Made by a program: the position numbers and the translations under genes
Shown here: positions 27,027 through 34,857 of the stretch, in pieces
Numbering within the stretch: the stretch's first letter is position 1
How the letters are laid out: each line of letters opens with the position of its first letter
Origin: Streptomyces xanthophaeus
GTDB taxonomy: Bacteria > Actinomycetota > Actinomycetes > Streptomycetales > Streptomycetaceae
NCBI RefSeq assembly: GCF_000725805.1
Contig: NZ_JOFT01000033.1
Span: 17,725-81,724, forward strand
Reading direction: 5' to 3'
Length of the DNA: 64,000 nt
The notes under the pieces: model-generated
Told to the model about the DNA's origin: nothing
What the model saw: only the letters and a program-made list of their open reading frames with translations
Databases searched by the model: none

Positions 27027-27422
27027 TCAGCGGAACTCGCACCACACCACTTTGCCGGGCGCTCGGGGCAGCACGCCCCAGGCGTCGGCGAGCGCGGCGA
27101 CGAGGTCGAGCCCGCGCCCGCCCTCGCGCTCTTCTCGGGCCGCGATCCTGGACAGCCCGGGCCCGCTGTCGTGCACCTCGATGCGGACGGTGGCGTCCTC
27201 GAAGCCGAAGAGGCGCAGGAGGTATCCGCGGCCGGGCGGGACGCCGTGGCGCAGGGCGTTGGTGGCGAGTTCGCTCACGCAGAGCAACATGTCGTCCTGG
27301 CGCGCGGGCACCCCCCACGCCCGCAAGGTGTCACGTGTGAACTGCCGTGCAGCCGCGATCGTTCGGGGTGAGCGCAGGTAGAGACGGTCGCGCACGAGCG
27401 CCGCCTGGATAGTTGGATTCAC
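27027..27422 (-). CDS. HATPase_c anti-sigma-factor-like kinase
   Basis: 131 residues. GHKL ATPase fold with N box ELATNALRHG and G boxes HDSGPG and GGRGLDLV. This family includes SpoIIAB/RsbW-like serine kinases, abundant in Streptomyces. No anti-anti-sigma or sigma gene is adjacent. It is followed by the STAND gene after 18 bp on the same strand, so they are probably one operon. Confidence 0.88.
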   Translation of the reverse strand: MNPTIQAALVRDRLYLRSPRTIAAARQFTRDTLRAWGVPARQDDMLLCVSELATNALRHGVPPGRGYLLRLFGFEDATVRIEVHDSGPGLSRIAAREEREGGRGLDLVAALADAWGVLPRAPGKVVWCEFR

Positions 27423-27535
27423 GGGACGATCGTCGCGTTGCGTGACTAGCCTATGGCTGAGCGCGGACCCGTACTCCTCGATGAGTACGGGTCGGCACGG
27501 GGTAGTCCACGTGCACAGGCGGGGAGTTCGCTGTC

Positions 27536-28360
27536 ATGCCACCGAGGAAGCGCACACGGCCGAACGCGACGACCATGAAGATGGTCGGCGCGATGGTGGC
27601 CGCCGCCCGCACCGCCAAGAATCTGACCCAGAAACAGTTGGGCGAGCTGATCCGCCTGGACGCGGAGAGCATCGCCTCGATCGAACAGGGGCGCCGGGCC
27701 CTGATGCCGAATGTCGCTGAGCTGATGGACCGCCATCTGGGACTGCCAGGCCTTCTGACTGTCGCAGCGAACGAGATGCCCCTGATCGATACGATCCCGC
27801 CGTGGGCCGAGGACTACATGGACCTGGAGAAGCGCGCCATCGCCCTCTCCTGGTACGAGTCCGTGCGGATCCCCGTTCTGCTGCAGACCGAGAACCATGC
27901 GCGTGCACTGTTCCGTAACCGCGTCCCCGCCCACTCCGAGGAGGAGATCGAGGCTCTGACCCTGGGGCGCGTCACTCGGCAGGAGATCCTCCACCGCGCG
28001 GTTCCGCCCAGCATCAGCTTCATCGTCTGGGAAGCCGCGTTCCAGGTACGTATCGGCGGAAGCCATATCTACCGCGAGCAGCTGCGTCATCTGCTCGCAT
28101 GTATGGAGCTACCTAACATCACGCTGCAGATTCTGCCCTTCGGTCAAGCCACGCACGCTGGGCTCAATGGGCCGTTCATCCTCCTGGAAACCCAGGACCA
28201 CCAGCACCTCGGTTACGCCGAAACCCAGCGCGGCAGCCTGCTGATCTCCGACCCCAATGAGGTCAGCATCCTCGCGCGCAAGTATGCGATGCTGCGAACT
28301 CAGGCCCTCAACACCGAGCAGACACAGGGCCTGTTGGGCCGCCTGCTAGGAGAGACATGA
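27536..28360 (+). CDS. XRE-family regulator with DUF5753 domain
   Basis: 274 residues. HTH at ~17-70 (MVAAARTAKNLTQKQLGELI; SIASIEQGRR), then DUF5753 (WYESVRIPVLLQTENHARAL; TLQILPFGQATHAGLNGPF). It overlaps the DUF397 gene by ATGA, the classic coupled pair of Streptomyces in which the small protein modulates the regulator. Ribosome site GGGGAG before the ATG. Confidence 0.92.
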   Translation: MPPRKRTRPNATTMKMVGAMVAAARTAKNLTQKQLGELIRLDAESIASIEQGRRALMPNVAELMDRHLGLPGLLTVAANEMPLIDTIPPWAEDYMDLEKRAIALSWYESVRIPVLLQTENHARALFRNRVPAHSEEEIEALTLGRVTRQEILHRAVPPSISFIVWEAAFQVRIGGSHIYREQLRHLLACMELPNITLQILPFGQATHAGLNGPFILLETQDHQHLGYAETQRGSLLISDPNEVSILARKYAMLRTQALNTEQTQGLLGRLLGET

Positions 28361-28545
28361 GCGCCACGACGGCATTGAAGTGGTTCAAGTCCAGCTACAG
28401 CGGTGACGAAGGCGACGCCTGTGTCGAGGTCGCCGCGAGCGCTCACGGCATCCACGTTCGTGACTCCAAGGTCCAGGACGGCCCCGTCCTGGACCTCGCC
28501 CCCGCCAGCTGGGCGGGGCTCACCGGCTGGGTCAGCGGGAGCTGA
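28357..28545 (+). CDS. DUF397 small protein
   Basis: 62 residues. Family pattern: WFKSSYSGDEGDACVEVA, then HVRDSKVQDGPVL. Translationally coupled to the upstream XRE gene by a 4-nt overlap. Its 3' end overlaps the convergent TetR gene by 14 bp. Confidence 0.93.
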   Translation: MSATTALKWFKSSYSGDEGDACVEVAASAHGIHVRDSKVQDGPVLDLAPASWAGLTGWVSGS

Positions 28546-29290
28546 TCAGCGCGGCCAGGCCGTCCAGGATGCGGTTCAGGCCGAAGCCGAACTGGAAGTC
28601 CGGCTCGCCGGAGCCCGTGAACGCGTCGGACTCCAGCAGCCGCGTCACGGCCGGGTGCGTGTCCGGGCCGGTCATCAGCCGTAGCGTGCGCACGTACTGG
28701 CCCATCACCTGGTCCGGCGCGACGCCGGACTTCACGATGGCGTCGATCATGTCGGCGGCCATGACGGCCTCGTTCCGCACCAGCCCGCCGACCAGGACGA
28801 TCGTCGAGATCTTCTCGCCCTCCTCCAGCGCCGTCCCGGCCAGCGCCGCGAGACCGCGTTCCATCCAGGCGAGCTGGTTCGGGCTGACCGGTGCCGCGGT
28901 GATGGGGATGCGCAGGATCCAGGTGTTGGCCATCAGCACGGCCCGCTGCGCGTACGCCCACTGCGCGAGCAGTTCCCGCCAGCCCCAGCCCTCCGCCTCC
29001 GGCGGCAGCGGCGGCGGCGCGCCCACCCCCGCGTCCGACATCAGGATGTAGAGCTCTTCCTTCGCCGTGACGTACCGGTAGAGGGACATCGTGGAGACGC
29101 CCAGCTCCTTGGCCACCCGGCCCATGGAGACGGCCTCCATGCCCTCGGCCGCCGCCAGGGCCACGGCCGCGTCCACGATCCGGGGGAGCGTCAGCGTGGG
29201 ACGCGGGCCCTTGCCGGGGCGTTCGCGCAGGCCCCAGGCCATTTCCAGGCTCGCCGGAAGTCCGGTGTCGCCCGTGGGTTCCTTCGGCAT
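28532..29290 (-). CDS. TetR-family regulator of the adjacent ABC exporter
   Basis: 252 residues from the ATG at 29290 (GGAGGAGG ribosome site). The HTH is RIVDAAVALAAAEGMEAVSMGRVAKELGVS...LYRYV, and the C-terminal half matches the TetR_C domain seen in DrrR/TetR-class repressors. Divergent from a DrrAB-like pair, with a perfect palindrome between them; autoregulation and drug-induced derepression are inferred. Confidence 0.92.
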   Translation of the reverse strand: MPKEPTGDTGLPASLEMAWGLRERPGKGPRPTLTLPRIVDAAVALAAAEGMEAVSMGRVAKELGVSTMSLYRYVTAKEELYILMSDAGVGAPPPLPPEAEGWGWRELLAQWAYAQRAVLMANTWILRIPITAAPVSPNQLAWMERGLAALAGTALEEGEKISTIVLVGGLVRNEAVMAADMIDAIVKSGVAPDQVMGQYVRTLRLMTGPDTHPAVTRLLESDAFTGSGEPDFQFGFGLNRILDGLAALISSR

Positions 29291-29330
29291 CGCCGCCTCC
29301 TCCCTCCGGAGTCGTTGACCCACATCCTAG

Positions 29331-29353
29331 TTCTGTGTATTACTTACACAGAA
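29331..29353. promoter_or_regulatory. TetR operator
   Basis: TTCTGTGTA-N5-TACACAGAA is a perfect inverted repeat with 9-bp arms, located midway between the TetR gene and the ABC operon. Length and symmetry are typical of a TetR dimer site. Confidence 0.85.
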
Positions 29354-29389
29354 GCGCGTACGACATACGCAGAAGGGAGCGTGGTCCCC

Positions 29390-30316
29390 ATGACCACGGA
29401 CCACCTCGGCATCCACGCCACCGGTCTGACCAAGTCCTACGGGGACCTCCGCGTCCTCGACGGCATCGACCTCGCCGTCCCCCGCGGCCACGTCCTCGCC
29501 CTCCTCGGCCCCAACGGCGCGGGCAAGACCACCGCGGTGCGCATCCTGGCCACCCTCACGGCCGCCGACTCCGGCAGCGCGCGCGTCGCCGGGTACGACA
29601 TCGGCTCCGCCCGCTCCCGCGTCCGCGAACGGATCAGCCTCACCGGACAGTTCGCGGCCGTCGACGACCTCCAGACGGGCGCCGAGATGCTCCGCATGAC
29701 GGGCCGCCTGTCCGGGCTCTCCGCCCGCGAAGCCCGCGTACGCGCCACCGAACTGCTCGACCGCTTCGGCCTCACCGAGGCCGCCGGCCGCACGACCAAG
29801 ACCTACTCGGGCGGCATGCGCCGCCGCCTCGACCTCGCCGCCAGCCTGGTCTCCCGGCCCGAGGTGATCTTCCTGGACGAGCCCACCACCGGACTCGACC
29901 CGCGCAGCCGCCAGGACCTCTGGGACCTCGTACGGGAACTGCGCTCCGACGGCACGACCGTGCTGCTCACCACCCAGTACCTGGAGGAGGCCGACCGCCT
30001 CGCCGACCACGTCGTCCTGCTCGCCGAGGGCCGGATCGCCGCCGAAGGCACCCCGGCCGCGCTCAAGGCCCGCGTCGGCGAACACCGCCTCGACCTGACC
30101 CTCGCCAGCCGGGCCGCCTACGACGCGCTCGCCGCGCGCGCCGTCCACCACGCCCCCGACGAGCTCACCCTCGGCCTGTCCACCGACGGCAGCGCCGCCC
30201 ACGTCCGGGCCCTGCTCGACGAACTCGACCCCGACCGCACCGCCGTGGACCGCTTCGCGCTCCGCAGCGCCACCCTCGACGACGTCTTCCTCAGCCTCAC
30301 GGGAGCCACCGCGTGA
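29390..30316 (+). CDS. DrrA-like ABC transporter ATPase
   Basis: 308 residues. Walker A GPNGAGKTT (~43-51), signature YSGGM, Walker B VIFLDEPTTGLDP and H-loop region TTQYLEEAD. Together with the C-terminal DrrA extension these mark the daunorubicin-resistance subfamily of drug exporters. ATG 29390 follows AAGGGAG. It overlaps the permease by 4 nt. Confidence 0.95.
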   Translation: MTTDHLGIHATGLTKSYGDLRVLDGIDLAVPRGHVLALLGPNGAGKTTAVRILATLTAADSGSARVAGYDIGSARSRVRERISLTGQFAAVDDLQTGAEMLRMTGRLSGLSAREARVRATELLDRFGLTEAAGRTTKTYSGGMRRRLDLAASLVSRPEVIFLDEPTTGLDPRSRQDLWDLVRELRSDGTTVLLTTQYLEEADRLADHVVLLAEGRIAAEGTPAALKARVGEHRLDLTLASRAAYDALAARAVHHAPDELTLGLSTDGSAAHVRALLDELDPDRTAVDRFALRSATLDDVFLSLTGATA

Positions 30317-31059
30317 ACTCCGCCGCCCTCACCCTCGCCGGACGCAGCCTGCGCATCAGCCGCCGCCAGCCGGACGCCCTGATCACCGCCCTGATGCTGC
30401 CGGTCATGCTGATGCTGATCTTCGTCTACTTCTTCGGCGGCGCCATCGACACCGGCACCGCGTACGTGACGTACGTGGTCCCCGGAGCCATGCTGCTCTG
30501 CGCCGGCTTCGGCGCGGCGAGCACCGCCGTGAGCGTCGCCGACGACATGCGCAACGGGGTCATCGACCGCCTGCGCTCCCTGGACGTCGGAGGGGTCCCG
30601 ATCCTGGCCGGGCACGTGAGCGCCTCGGTCCTGCGCAACCTCGTCTCCACCACCCTGGTCCTGGCCGTCGCCCTCGCCATCGGCTTCCGCCCGCAGGGGT
30701 CGGCGTCCGCCTTCCTGGCCGCGGCCGCGCTCCTCGTCACCTACATCACGGCCATCTCCTGGCTGGCCGCCGCGCTCGGACTGCTCGCCAGGACCCCCGA
30801 GGCCGCGGGCGGGTTCACCTTCCTGATGATGTTCCTGCCCTACCCCTCCAGCGCCTTCGTCCCCATCGACACCATGCCCGGCTGGCTCCACGGCTTCGCC
30901 GAGAACCAGCCGCTCACCCCGGTGATCGAGTCCCTGCGCGCGCTGCTCCTCGACCAGCCCGCCGGGAACGCACCCTGGGTGGCCCTCGGCTGGTGCGCGG
31001 CCGTCACGGCGGTGGCGGTGGCCCTGGCGGGCCTGCTGTTCCGCCGCCGGACCGCCTGA
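30313..31059 (+). CDS. DrrB-like ABC-2 permease
   Basis: 248 residues with six predicted membrane helices and the ABC-2 signature (FFGGAIDTG; YVVPGAMLLCAGF; FTFLMMFLPYPSSAFVP; ENQPLTPVIESLRALL). GTG start coupled to the ATPase stop. Its last 56 bp overlap the convergent STAND gene. Confidence 0.94.
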   Translation: MNSAALTLAGRSLRISRRQPDALITALMLPVMLMLIFVYFFGGAIDTGTAYVTYVVPGAMLLCAGFGAASTAVSVADDMRNGVIDRLRSLDVGGVPILAGHVSASVLRNLVSTTLVLAVALAIGFRPQGSASAFLAAAALLVTYITAISWLAAALGLLARTPEAAGGFTFLMMFLPYPSSAFVPIDTMPGWLHGFAENQPLTPVIESLRALLLDQPAGNAPWVALGWCAAVTAVAVALAGLLFRRRTA

Positions 31060-33316
31060 AGCCCAGCCGGCGCAACAGCCGCCGCCAGGCCCGGCACGGG
31101 GGTCCGGGCCTGGCGGCGGCCCGAGCCAGCGTGACGTCGAGGTCGCCCCGGACGCGGGCCTCCCGGTGCTCGTCGCTCGCCTCGCGGAGCAGTTCGATGG
31201 CCTCCCGCTGGGCAGCGGCGGCCTCCTCGTACCGCTCCCTCTCGCACAGGACCAGGCCCAGCACGGCGAGGGCCTGGCCCTCGCCGTGGCGGTCGCCGAG
31301 TCCGCGGCGCAGGGCGATGCCCCGCTCGACGGCCTCGTGAGCCTCCTCCAGCCGGCCCATGGCGAGCAGGCAGAGCGCGAGGTTGCCGTAGGCATCGGCC
31401 TCACCGTTCAGGTCACCCAGGTCCCGGAACAGTCCGGCGGCCCGCCGGTGGGTCTCGGTCGCCTCGGCGAAGCGGTCCACCCCCGGCAACGTGGCTGCCA
31501 GGTTGACCAGGGCCGAAGCCTCCCCGTGGCGGTGCCCCAGCTCCCGGAACAGGTCGCGGGCCCGCTCCAGGATCTCCGCCGCCCGCGCGAAGCTCGCCTG
31601 CATCCCGAAGGCGCAACCGAGCGAGTTGAGGGCCGTGGCTTCACCGACACGGTCCCCGCACTCCCTGAAGCCGGTCACCGCCGCTTCCAGGTACTCGATG
31701 CCGCGGTCGACGGCGTGCACCTCAAGGTGCATCTTCCCCAGTTCCTGGAGCGCCGCGCTCGCGTACCCCGGTTCGTCGAGCGTGCGCGCCCCCGCCAGAG
31801 CCTGCGTACCGACCGTGAAGGCCTCCTCGAAGTGCCGCCACTCGTTCAGGTAGGGCATCAGGGCCGTCGCGACGTGGACCATCTGTTCCAGGCGGCCCTC
31901 GGCCTCGGCCAGGGCCACCAGGGCGACGACCGTGGGGCGTTCCGCGTCCAGCCAGGCCAGTGCCCGGACCCGTTCGGACTGCGTGAGCTGCGAGACCGCT
32001 TCGCCCGTGGCGCCGCGGTAGTACCCCAGCAGCCGCCCCAGCGCCGCCGCCCGGTCGTCGGTCGCGGCCTCCAGCTCGCCCTGCTCCGCCGCGTACAGGC
32101 GGACCAGGTCGTGCATGCGCCAGCGGCCCGAGCCTGCCGGCTGTTCGGTGACCAGGCTGGCGGTGGCCAGCCGGGCCAGGAGCTCCCGTACGTCCTTCAT
32201 CGGGGTCCCGTGCAGCCCGGCCACCAGCACCCGGGTGTCCCACTCGGGCTGGCGGTCCAGAGCGATCGCGGCCTCGGTGGAGCAGTCCGGCCCCGGGTTC
32301 ACCGTCAGGAGCCGCAGCAGCCGGGCCTCGTCCGGGGCCAGCCAGCGGTAGGAGAGGTCGAACGCGGCGCGGACGCCCACCGGCAGCCCGCCGCCCGGCC
32401 CCTCGAAGTGCAGGGCGGCCAACCGGGTACGGGTGTCCGCGAGCTGCTCGGCCAGCGTCGTCGGGGACAGCCCCGGATCGCCCGCGAGCCGGGCGGCGAC
32501 GACGGTCAGGGCCAGCGGCAGCCGCCCGCAGTACGTGGCGATCTCGGCGAGCGCGGCCCGGTCCCGCTCCGGCCGCAGGTCCGCGGGGCGGGTGCGCAGC
32601 AGGGTCCCGGTGATCAGCTCGGTGGCCGCGTCCAGGGACAGCTCGTCGAGGTCCACCAGCCGCCCCGGGAAATCGGGGGCGACCAGGCCGTGCCGGGAGG
32701 TCACCAGCAGCCGGTGGCCTCCCCCGCCCTGGGGGACCAGCGGTCGCACCTGGGACACGTCGCCCGCGTCGTCCGCGACGATCAGCACCCGCTGCCCCGC
32801 GGCGGCCCGGCCCGCCAGCTCGGACCGGTAGAGCGCCAGGTGCTCCTCGTACGTGGGCGGCAGGTCGGCGTCCCGGATGCCGAGGGCGCGCAGCAGCGCG
32901 GCCACGGCCTGGCCGGGGCTGACCTGCCCAGACGGGGCGTAGCCGTTGAGGGACACGAAGAGCACCCCGCCCGGGAAGCGGCCCTGCGCGACGGCCCGTT
33001 GGGCCACGGTCAGGGCGAGGGCGCTCTTGCCGACCCCGGCGAGCCCGGCCACCACGGCCACCGGGGTGGCCGCGGCGGGCTCCAGGGACTGGAGGAGGGC
33101 ATCGACCTGTTCGGCGCGTCCGACCAGGTCGACGGGGGCGTCCGGGAGGCCGTACAGGGCGGCGGGCGCGGGGCCCGTGCCGGGGCCGAAGACGTTCAGG
33201 TCCCGGCCGATCTGCTGCCCGATCTGCTGCCCGATCTGGGTGACGTGGCCGCCGCGGTCGGCGCTGGCCCACTGCTCGGGCCCGCCGAAGCGCTGCGGCG
33301 CCTTCTCTGCGCTCAC
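31004..33316 (-). CDS. STAND NTPase: NB-ARC with C-terminal TPRs
   Basis: 770 residues from the GTG at 33316, whose G is also the last base of the upstream gene's TAG. P-loop GLAGVGKSALAL (~91-102), VLIVADDAGDV, LLVTSRHGL, CGRLPLAL and a winged helix with WRMHDLVRLYAAEQGE; then ~8 TPRs and a basic/Pro-rich tail overlapping the permease gene by 56 bp. The N-terminus is a ~20-residue Gln/Gly/Ile motif (HVTQIGQQIGQQIGRDL), related to that of the STAND gene at 24651. It is probably a sensor or regulator whose effector is supplied in trans. Confidence 0.9.
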   Translation of the reverse strand: MSAEKAPQRFGGPEQWASADRGGHVTQIGQQIGQQIGRDLNVFGPGTGPAPAALYGLPDAPVDLVGRAEQVDALLQSLEPAAATPVAVVAGLAGVGKSALALTVAQRAVAQGRFPGGVLFVSLNGYAPSGQVSPGQAVAALLRALGIRDADLPPTYEEHLALYRSELAGRAAAGQRVLIVADDAGDVSQVRPLVPQGGGGHRLLVTSRHGLVAPDFPGRLVDLDELSLDAATELITGTLLRTRPADLRPERDRAALAEIATYCGRLPLALTVVAARLAGDPGLSPTTLAEQLADTRTRLAALHFEGPGGGLPVGVRAAFDLSYRWLAPDEARLLRLLTVNPGPDCSTEAAIALDRQPEWDTRVLVAGLHGTPMKDVRELLARLATASLVTEQPAGSGRWRMHDLVRLYAAEQGELEAATDDRAAALGRLLGYYRGATGEAVSQLTQSERVRALAWLDAERPTVVALVALAEAEGRLEQMVHVATALMPYLNEWRHFEEAFTVGTQALAGARTLDEPGYASAALQELGKMHLEVHAVDRGIEYLEAAVTGFRECGDRVGEATALNSLGCAFGMQASFARAAEILERARDLFRELGHRHGEASALVNLAATLPGVDRFAEATETHRRAAGLFRDLGDLNGEADAYGNLALCLLAMGRLEEAHEAVERGIALRRGLGDRHGEGQALAVLGLVLCERERYEEAAAAQREAIELLREASDEHREARVRGDLDVTLARAAARPGPPCRAWRRLLRRLGFRRSGGGTAGPPGPPPPP

Positions 33317-33900
33317 TACGGGGTGGACCCCGTCCCGCCGGGGGCGGTGGTCCCGGGGGCCGGGGCGGCCGGTCCCGGGGCGGGCGGTGCGGCAGCGGGA
33401 GGCGCGGGCGGTGCAGCAGCGGGCGGCGGTACGGCGGCGGGCGGTGCAGCGGCGGGCGTCACGGGCGGCTGGGGCGACGGGTCCCCCACCCGCTGTTCCA
33501 CCTCGGCCCTGCGGTCCGCCTCGGCGTGCTGGTCGGTCTGCTCGGAAGCGCCACCCCCGGCGCCCACCTGCGTGATCTTGCCCTTCCGGTCCGCCTTCGC
33601 GACCTGCCGCGTGTACGGCGTGCCGGGAGCCTGCGGCGCCGGAGGAGCGGGGGGCGGCGGAGAGGTCGGAGGGGCCGGAGGGGTAGCCGGGGCTCCCGCG
33701 GCGGCCCACGCGCCGCCCGCGGCGAGCGCGATGGTGGTCATGGCCCCGGCGAACACCCCGGCCACGGCTATCGCGTCGCTGTCCTTGTCCGGCACCCAGC
33801 CGAACGGGTCGATCCGGCCCAGCCAGAAACACCCCCCGAAGACCACGACCGCACCCACCACGACGACGATCCAACGCACTGTTCGCGACATGACGGCCAC
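33316..33900 (-). CDS. Two-helix membrane protein with Pro/Ala tail
   Basis: 194 residues. Helix 1 is WIVVVVGAVVVFGGCFWLG, helix 2 IAVAGVFAGAMTTIALAAG; a long Pro/Ala/Gln-rich region follows. Inside that region ADRKGKITQVGAGGG resembles the N-terminal motif of the STAND protein encoded next. The genes overlap by one base (TAGTG), so they are surely co-translated. ATG 33891 is an alternative start. It is a possible membrane effector or anchor of the STAND protein. Confidence 0.75.
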   Translation of the reverse strand: MAVMSRTVRWIVVVVGAVVVFGGCFWLGRIDPFGWVPDKDSDAIAVAGVFAGAMTTIALAAGGAWAAAGAPATPPAPPTSPPPPAPPAPQAPGTPYTRQVAKADRKGKITQVGAGGGASEQTDQHAEADRRAEVEQRVGDPSPQPPVTPAAAPPAAVPPPAAAPPAPPAAAPPAPGPAAPAPGTTAPGGTGSTP

Positions 33901-33964
33901 ATTCCACCAGGGGAACCCGCCGAAACGGCCGGAAGTGCCCCCGGTGGAGCGGCGGTTCGGGCGA

Positions 33965-34237
33965 TCAGCGGTTCAGCGGGTAGGAGTGCCGGCCCGTCGC
34001 CTCGTCGATCTCCGCGTGTGCCTTCTGCAACATCTGCGAAGCGAGATCCATGAGCGCGCGAGCGCCCGCGATCTCTTCCCCGACCCTCAGTTGTTCCGGG
34101 TCGGAGGGGTGGCGCATGGCATACCCGTGCGCCCTGATCTCGGAACCGTCCCCGAGCCTGACCAGGGCCGCCGCACTGGTGCGGTGGCCTTCCTCGGTGA
34201 ATTCGAGATCCACGTGCCATCCGACGAGCGTGGACAT
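33965..34237 (-). CDS. DUF1876 (dsRBD-like) protein
   Basis: 90 residues. Pattern WHVDLEFTEEGHRTSAAALVRLGDG...AHGYAMRHPSDPE...GEEIAGARALMDLASQML fits the DUF1876 family common in Streptomyces. The GGAGG ribosome site supports the ATG at 34237 rather than the open upstream extension. Divergent from the WXG-like operon. Function unknown. Confidence 0.85.
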   Translation of the reverse strand: MSTLVGWHVDLEFTEEGHRTSAAALVRLGDGSEIRAHGYAMRHPSDPEQLRVGEEIAGARALMDLASQMLQKAHAEIDEATGRHSYPLNR

Positions 34238-34404
34238 GGTGCATCGCCTCCAGGGGTCACTCCTCCAGGGTGCGCCCGCCGGGGCCGCTGCGCGAACCGG
34301 GGCGAAGGACACGGACGTTCGACCTCCGGATTTGCTTGCGCGAGCCCGGCTTGATTTCGTACACCCCGAGTGCCTACGGGGGCACCGGGAGGGGCGGCAC
34401 CACG

Positions 34405-34857
34405 ATGAGTACAGAGGCATTGCCTCCGCGCTGGGCAGAGGTGTTCGGCGAGCCGGCCGCGATGCGGCTCGCTTCCGTGGACGACGGCACGGGCGGCCAC
34501 GGCCCTACGGGCGGTACGAACGGCGGGGGCAGCAGCAACGAGGACCTCGCCATCACCGGCGGCCCGTGGAGCAAGGCCGCCTCGGCGGCGGGCGAATTGG
34601 GCATCAGCATGGCCGGCGCCCTCGGGAAGATGGCGGGCGCCCACGAGGGCATCGCGGCCGGCACCACCGGGTTCCAGTCGACGGCCGCGCTGGCCACCGT
34701 ACGGACCTCCTGGGAGAAGCGGCTGTCGGCGGTGCGCGACGAGTGCAGCGCACTGCGGCCCCAGCTGCTGGGCGTCGCCAAGGAGATCGGCGAGGTCAAC
34801 GCACGGAACGAGGTCGCCTTCTCGCAGCTGATCAAGAAGCAGGAGCCCACGAAGTGA
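34405..34857 (+). CDS. Small helical protein, WXG100-like
   Basis: 150 residues. An N-terminal Gly-rich disordered region (~25-45) precedes two long helices (~55-140) with a central VRTSWEKRLSAVRDECSALR. The helical hairpin size and position before a DUF1023 hydrolase suggest a WXG100/ESX-like partner or chaperone, though a strict WxG turn is not present. It overlaps the next gene by GTGA. Confidence 0.72.
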   Translation: MSTEALPPRWAEVFGEPAAMRLASVDDGTGGHGPTGGTNGGGSSNEDLAITGGPWSKAASAAGELGISMAGALGKMAGAHEGIAAGTTGFQSTAALATVRTSWEKRLSAVRDECSALRPQLLGVAKEIGEVNARNEVAFSQLIKKQEPTK

